The notes beneath the pieces were generated by a model. That model did not search any database. It was not told where the DNA came from and saw nothing but the letters and a program-made list of their open reading frames with translations. Shown in pieces: positions 61,279 through 64,000 of a stretch of DNA of 64,000 nt; position 1 is the stretch's first letter, and the number at the start of each line of letters is the position of its first letter. Position numbers and translations under genes: made by a program. Source of the stretch: Siphonodentalium dalli. Lineage: Eukaryota; Mollusca; Scaphopoda; Gadilida; Siphonodentaliidae. The DNA lies in assembly GCA_032622095.1 (NCBI GenBank), contig CP136065.1:114493195-114557194 (forward strand), read 5' to 3'.

Positions 61279-61418
61279 TCAGTACGCCTTTGGTCTCTTT
61301 GTATTAATTGGCCTCGCATCGCTTTCCATCTGCTTTAAAGCGTCCTCATCCATTTCGGATGATTGTGGGATTTTATTCAACTTAATTCGATGTAAATATC
61401 TATAGAATTGACAGTCGT
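61279..61418 (-). CDS. unknown gene, predicted exon 2
   Basis: After TTTTTGTTGCAG it opens in phase 1: DCQFYRYLHRIKLNKIPQSS, then EMDEDALKQMESDARPINTK and RPKAY with a stop at 61279. The phase fits the donor at 62245. Basic and acidic residues alternate; no family recognised. A transmembrane segment is absent. The model would be a gene nested in a Tid1 intron on the same strand. Confidence 0.5.
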
Positions 61419-61518
61419 CTGCAACAAAAACAAACAAACCGTATGTTGAATAAATGACTTCAGAGCTCACAGGGCAACATGGCTATTTTTGTGTTTTCTA
61501 TCGAAATCTGAGACATGT

Positions 61519-61682
61519 ATATAAGGATTAACTGTCATGTGGACTGTTTTTATGGAGATGTAACGTGAGGTAAGTGGTCATAACTTGTGTAAAACCCGTC
61601 GGGTTTTACATACAAGTTATGACCACTTACCTCACGGTTACATCTCCATAAAAACAGTCCACATGACAGTTAATCCTTATAT
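61519..61682. repeat. hairpin element, 164 bp
   Basis: Near-perfect inverted arms of about 75 bp (ATAAGGATTAACTGTCATGT, GGACTGTTTTTATGGAGATG, AAGTGGTCATAACTTG) around the inner palindrome AAAACCCGTCGGGTTTT. It sits in the intron of the nested two-exon model. Confidence 0.92.
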
Positions 61683-61854
61683 TTATATACATTTAGCAAA
61701 AAAGCCACTTTTGTAAATGTATTTAAATTGAAAAGTGTATCGTGACAAAACCAGCCCAAAATATCCCATAGCACCCTTGGCAAAAGTTAACAGGAACAAT
61801 TTCTCTTTAGGCCACAGGAAGTTGATTCTCTGTTTCTCAGACACTTTTTTTCCC

Positions 61855-61965
61855 AAAGCAGGCAGGCAGGCAGATTTTTATATTTATTTTTTATGGCCAA
61901 AATTTACCGGCAGGCAGGTTTTTATTACCATATTTTATGACCAAAATTTCCCGGCAGGCAGGTTT
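61855..61965 (+). repeat. GGCAGGCAGG/TTTTTAT minisatellite
   Basis: Three imperfect copies of a unit with CCGGCAGGCAGGTTTTTAT and ATGRCCAAAATTT. Non-coding, although a chance plus-strand frame crosses it. Confidence 0.75.
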
Positions 61966-62244
61966 TTATTTGTTTATCCTAAAATTGTAAAACCAATGTT
62001 CGGACATTGAAACATGACTACTTGATTTGATTTTAATGAAATTTTATTAATACTGAAACTTGTCAGGCTTCACTAAGCCATCTTTGAATGTGTCAATACA
62101 AGACAAAAACAAAATATATTAAACTTTCATAACATAAAATAACAACAATATGCAGAATCAATTTTTTTTAATGTGTATGGGTAAATTGATTATCAGTGGT
62201 TGTTCTTAATCACCATTGCTACTGTAGTTTTAGCAAGCTTCCAC

Positions 62245-62704
62245 CTGTTGATTCTAGAAATTTTTGGGTGAGTTCATCCCTTTTATTTATGGATTTGTCC
62301 AACTTTGGAAGCTGGAAAGTCTTTTCCGTAAGAACACTGAATGCAGACTTCGTTGGTGCATCCGCACTGGTAGTTGCACGTTGACAAATACTTGAAGAAG
62401 TATTGGTGGTCACCGTGATCTTAAAATAAAAGCCAAAAATGTCTGCAACCTGTGTGGCTTTCAGTTCAGGTGAGACGAAGTCTAAGTCTGATGTTTTGTT
62501 TTTTCCAACAGAAATGGATTTGATGCTTCCGCCGTGTTGGGACATTATCAGTTCCGATAAATTCCGACATGTTTCATCGATCTCAACACTCACTATAGTC
62601 CAGGGGATAAGATATTTGTTGCCGTCCCACACGCAAACATTCAGAATTGCAACCACTGTTTTAGCGGAAGTAGATCGGGCGCGTTCGATTAAGATTGCGG
62701 ACAT
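62245..62704 (-). CDS. unknown gene, predicted exon 1 (153 codons)
   Basis: ATG at 62704. The product starts MSAILIERARSTSAKTVVAI, continues NVCVWDGNKYLIPWTIVSVE, SIKSISVGKNKTSDLDFVSP and VADIFGFYFKITV, and then a Ser/Thr/Ala-rich linker. The alternating hydrophobic pattern in the first 90 residues suggests a small beta-rich or ubiquitin-like fold (inference only). The donor ACAG|GTGGAAG at 62245 joins in frame to 61418, giving 199 residues in all. Without splicing the frame runs on to 62219 (161 codons). Codon use looks coding and no stops interrupt it. It could be host gene or the N-terminal part of a domesticated or mobile element, given the Crypton relic downstream. Confidence 0.55.
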
Positions 62705-62789
62705 CGGCTTGTTCGATCTATTAAAAGATTGGAATTATGAGATAGAGTTGCGCCTCTTTATCCACACCTGTTAACAATGGTCGATTGCG

Positions 62790-63590
62790 AACTTCACGGA
62801 TTGCGAGTGGCGGGATGAATTATACTTTTTATTTTTGGTAGGCTATAAAAAGTATCCAGCAGCGTATTTTTTCGGGGGGCGGCGGTGTCTGAGAAACAGA
62901 GAATCAACTTCCTATGGCCTTATATTGAAACCCAATGATTTATTAAGTCAATCCTGCGCGAGTCCAAATGCGCCCAAAACATTACGCGTTCGTCTTTCCA
63001 AAACCTATGACGCGTCGATGTAATTATGAGGCTGCAGTTGAGCTGTTGCGTGTTCACCGAGAAATAATTGCAACTAGCCACGTGGGCGCCGACCAATCAG
63101 AATGCTGGATTTAGTGATAATCACACTTAGTATGTAAATATATACTCTTCAATATCACAAACTAACCCAATTTCGTTGTGTTTTCTGAGACCGAAGATTC
63201 AGAAACAACTTACCTCATACACTTACCTGATCATAATATGTCATAATTAAAAACAATTAATCAATACTAAATTAGTTACAGAAATGTCTGGATCTATAGT
63301 GAATTTGAGAGTATCCCTCACCACTTCATAAAATTACACCAAGACGAACAATACACGTCATTGTAAATCAGATGGTGTTTTTTGTGCGAAAAAATGACGC
63401 TGCAAGAAATTAGGAAGTTGAGTTGGTTGGGGGGAATGACATTATGTCATATTTGCAAAAGAGTGAAGGGAAAGTGTATGTTAATCAGCCTACAACATTG
63501 TCATTGGCACTCTAAATTGTTTACATAATGTATTTTGAGATTCTACAATTACAACTCAGTTTGTATTAACCATATAGATAAATATGGAAC
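62790..63590. other. no recognised features
   Basis: Possible upstream region of the nested gene (CpG words around 62990-63090: GCGCGAGTCC, GACGCGTCGATG, ACGTGGGCGCC). Otherwise unassigned Tid1 intron. Confidence 0.35.
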
Positions 63591-63594
63591 TCAC

Positions 63595-63710
63595 ATGGGA
63601 ATCTTTATTTTAATATGTACATAATGATCACCATAGCCATAGCTGTTGATTCGGCTTATGCCTTTCCCTGATATTCGTATCCTGTCATGTGACTGAGTTC
63701 CTGCAGGTAC
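63595..63710 (-). CDS. DNAJA3: DNAJA3/Tid1 internal exon (C-terminal domain)
   Basis: Encodes VPAGTQSHDRIRISGKGISR, then INSYGYGDHYVHIKIKIP and two bases of the next codon. Human Tid1 has IPPGTQ..KIR..GKGIPRINSYGYGDHYIHIKI.VP at this place, so identification is firm. Preceded by TTCTATAG and followed by the consensus donor GTGAGT. Entry phase 0, exit phase 2; the exon at 57415 completes the codon. DNAJA3 is a mitochondrial J-domain co-chaperone of mtHsp70; the J domain and zinc-finger exons lie beyond the right edge. The intron that follows is 6.2 kb. Confidence 0.96.
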
Positions 63711-63812
63711 CTATAGAAGCAAATAACTTTGGTAAGATATGAAAACCATCAATATTAAAATGCAATTAACTCATCCAGGATGTGGTAGAATTCATAACAT
63801 CCAAAATGGAAG

Positions 63813-64000
63813 TGTCATTGACACTGTAGCCAAACTTGGATGGGGATAATTTCATCTGTAAAAGTCAATAGAGCGATTAGGAATGCGGAAAGTTTAAATG
63901 TCTAAGTAATACTTGATGTGAACATGAAGAGATATATAAAGTAAAATCCAAGATGGTTGCTGGCTGCCATGTTTTTCAAATTTGGAAAAATTTGATGGCT
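63813..64000 (+). mobile_element. pearl/Helitron-like element, left end, cut by window edge
   Basis: Starts GTGTCATTGACAC then TGTAGCCAAACTTGGA, followed by GAGCGATTAGGAATGCGGAA and the first monomer with AAAATCCAAGATGGTTGCTG. Same left end as at 40550 and 46963. Continues past the right edge. Confidence 0.75.

Overview
This is a eukaryotic nuclear window, AT-rich, with long introns and dense in transposable elements. The repeat content points to a marine invertebrate, most likely a mollusc or another lophotrochozoan: tandem cores of about 160 bp between fixed ends (the architecture of the 'pearl'/Helitron-like elements described in oysters), elements starting AACAAGAGCAT, repeated ACGGACGGACGG tracts and frequent ACATGTACATGTA words. 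The species call is inference. No operon, rRNA, tRNA or CRISPR array was seen.

Two conserved host genes, both on the minus strand, were found by reading splice-flanked exons. (1) Left third: the first three coding exons of a CDKL5-type protein kinase (24746 down to 13371), with introns of 5-6 kb; the rest of the gene lies beyond the left edge. (2) Right end: the 3' part of DNAJA3/Tid1, the mitochondrial Hsp40 (63710 down to 54343), with two constitutive exons followed by two alternative, phase-matched terminal exons giving different C-termini. A two-exon gene model of unknown function (62704-61279) and a Crypton-like tyrosine-recombinase relic (60681-59971) lie inside the last large Tid1 intron. 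A 47-codon ORF with a CpG-rich upstream region lies on the plus strand inside a CDKL5 intron (20373-20516).

The rest is repeats. 1-25 kb: 161-bp pearl-like array (5439-7405), a MULE-like foldback (7692-8074), a second divergent pearl-like array (17685-18900), a minus-strand CR1/L2-type LINE fragment (21015-22185) and small TIR elements. 26-29.3 kb: a broken RecQ-like helicase between two inverted copies of one sequence. 29.4-45.4 kb: two inverted copies of one TIR element (unit L 29431-34672, unit R 37222-45379) around a third element (35031-37207). The two units serve as each other's empty sites: unit L carries a 2-kb insertion absent from R, and unit R carries a 2.7-kb pearl-like array and a 1.5-kb foldback made of CTTAAG-centred palindromes, both absent from L. 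46.5-51.6 kb: more pearl-like arrays, one split by a TTAA-flanked MITE. 51.7-61.7 kb: hairpin elements and hAT-like MITEs.

Most open reading frames here are repeat-derived or chance. The exon calls rest on recognisable protein motifs plus matching splice phases. Exact repeat boundaries are by eye.
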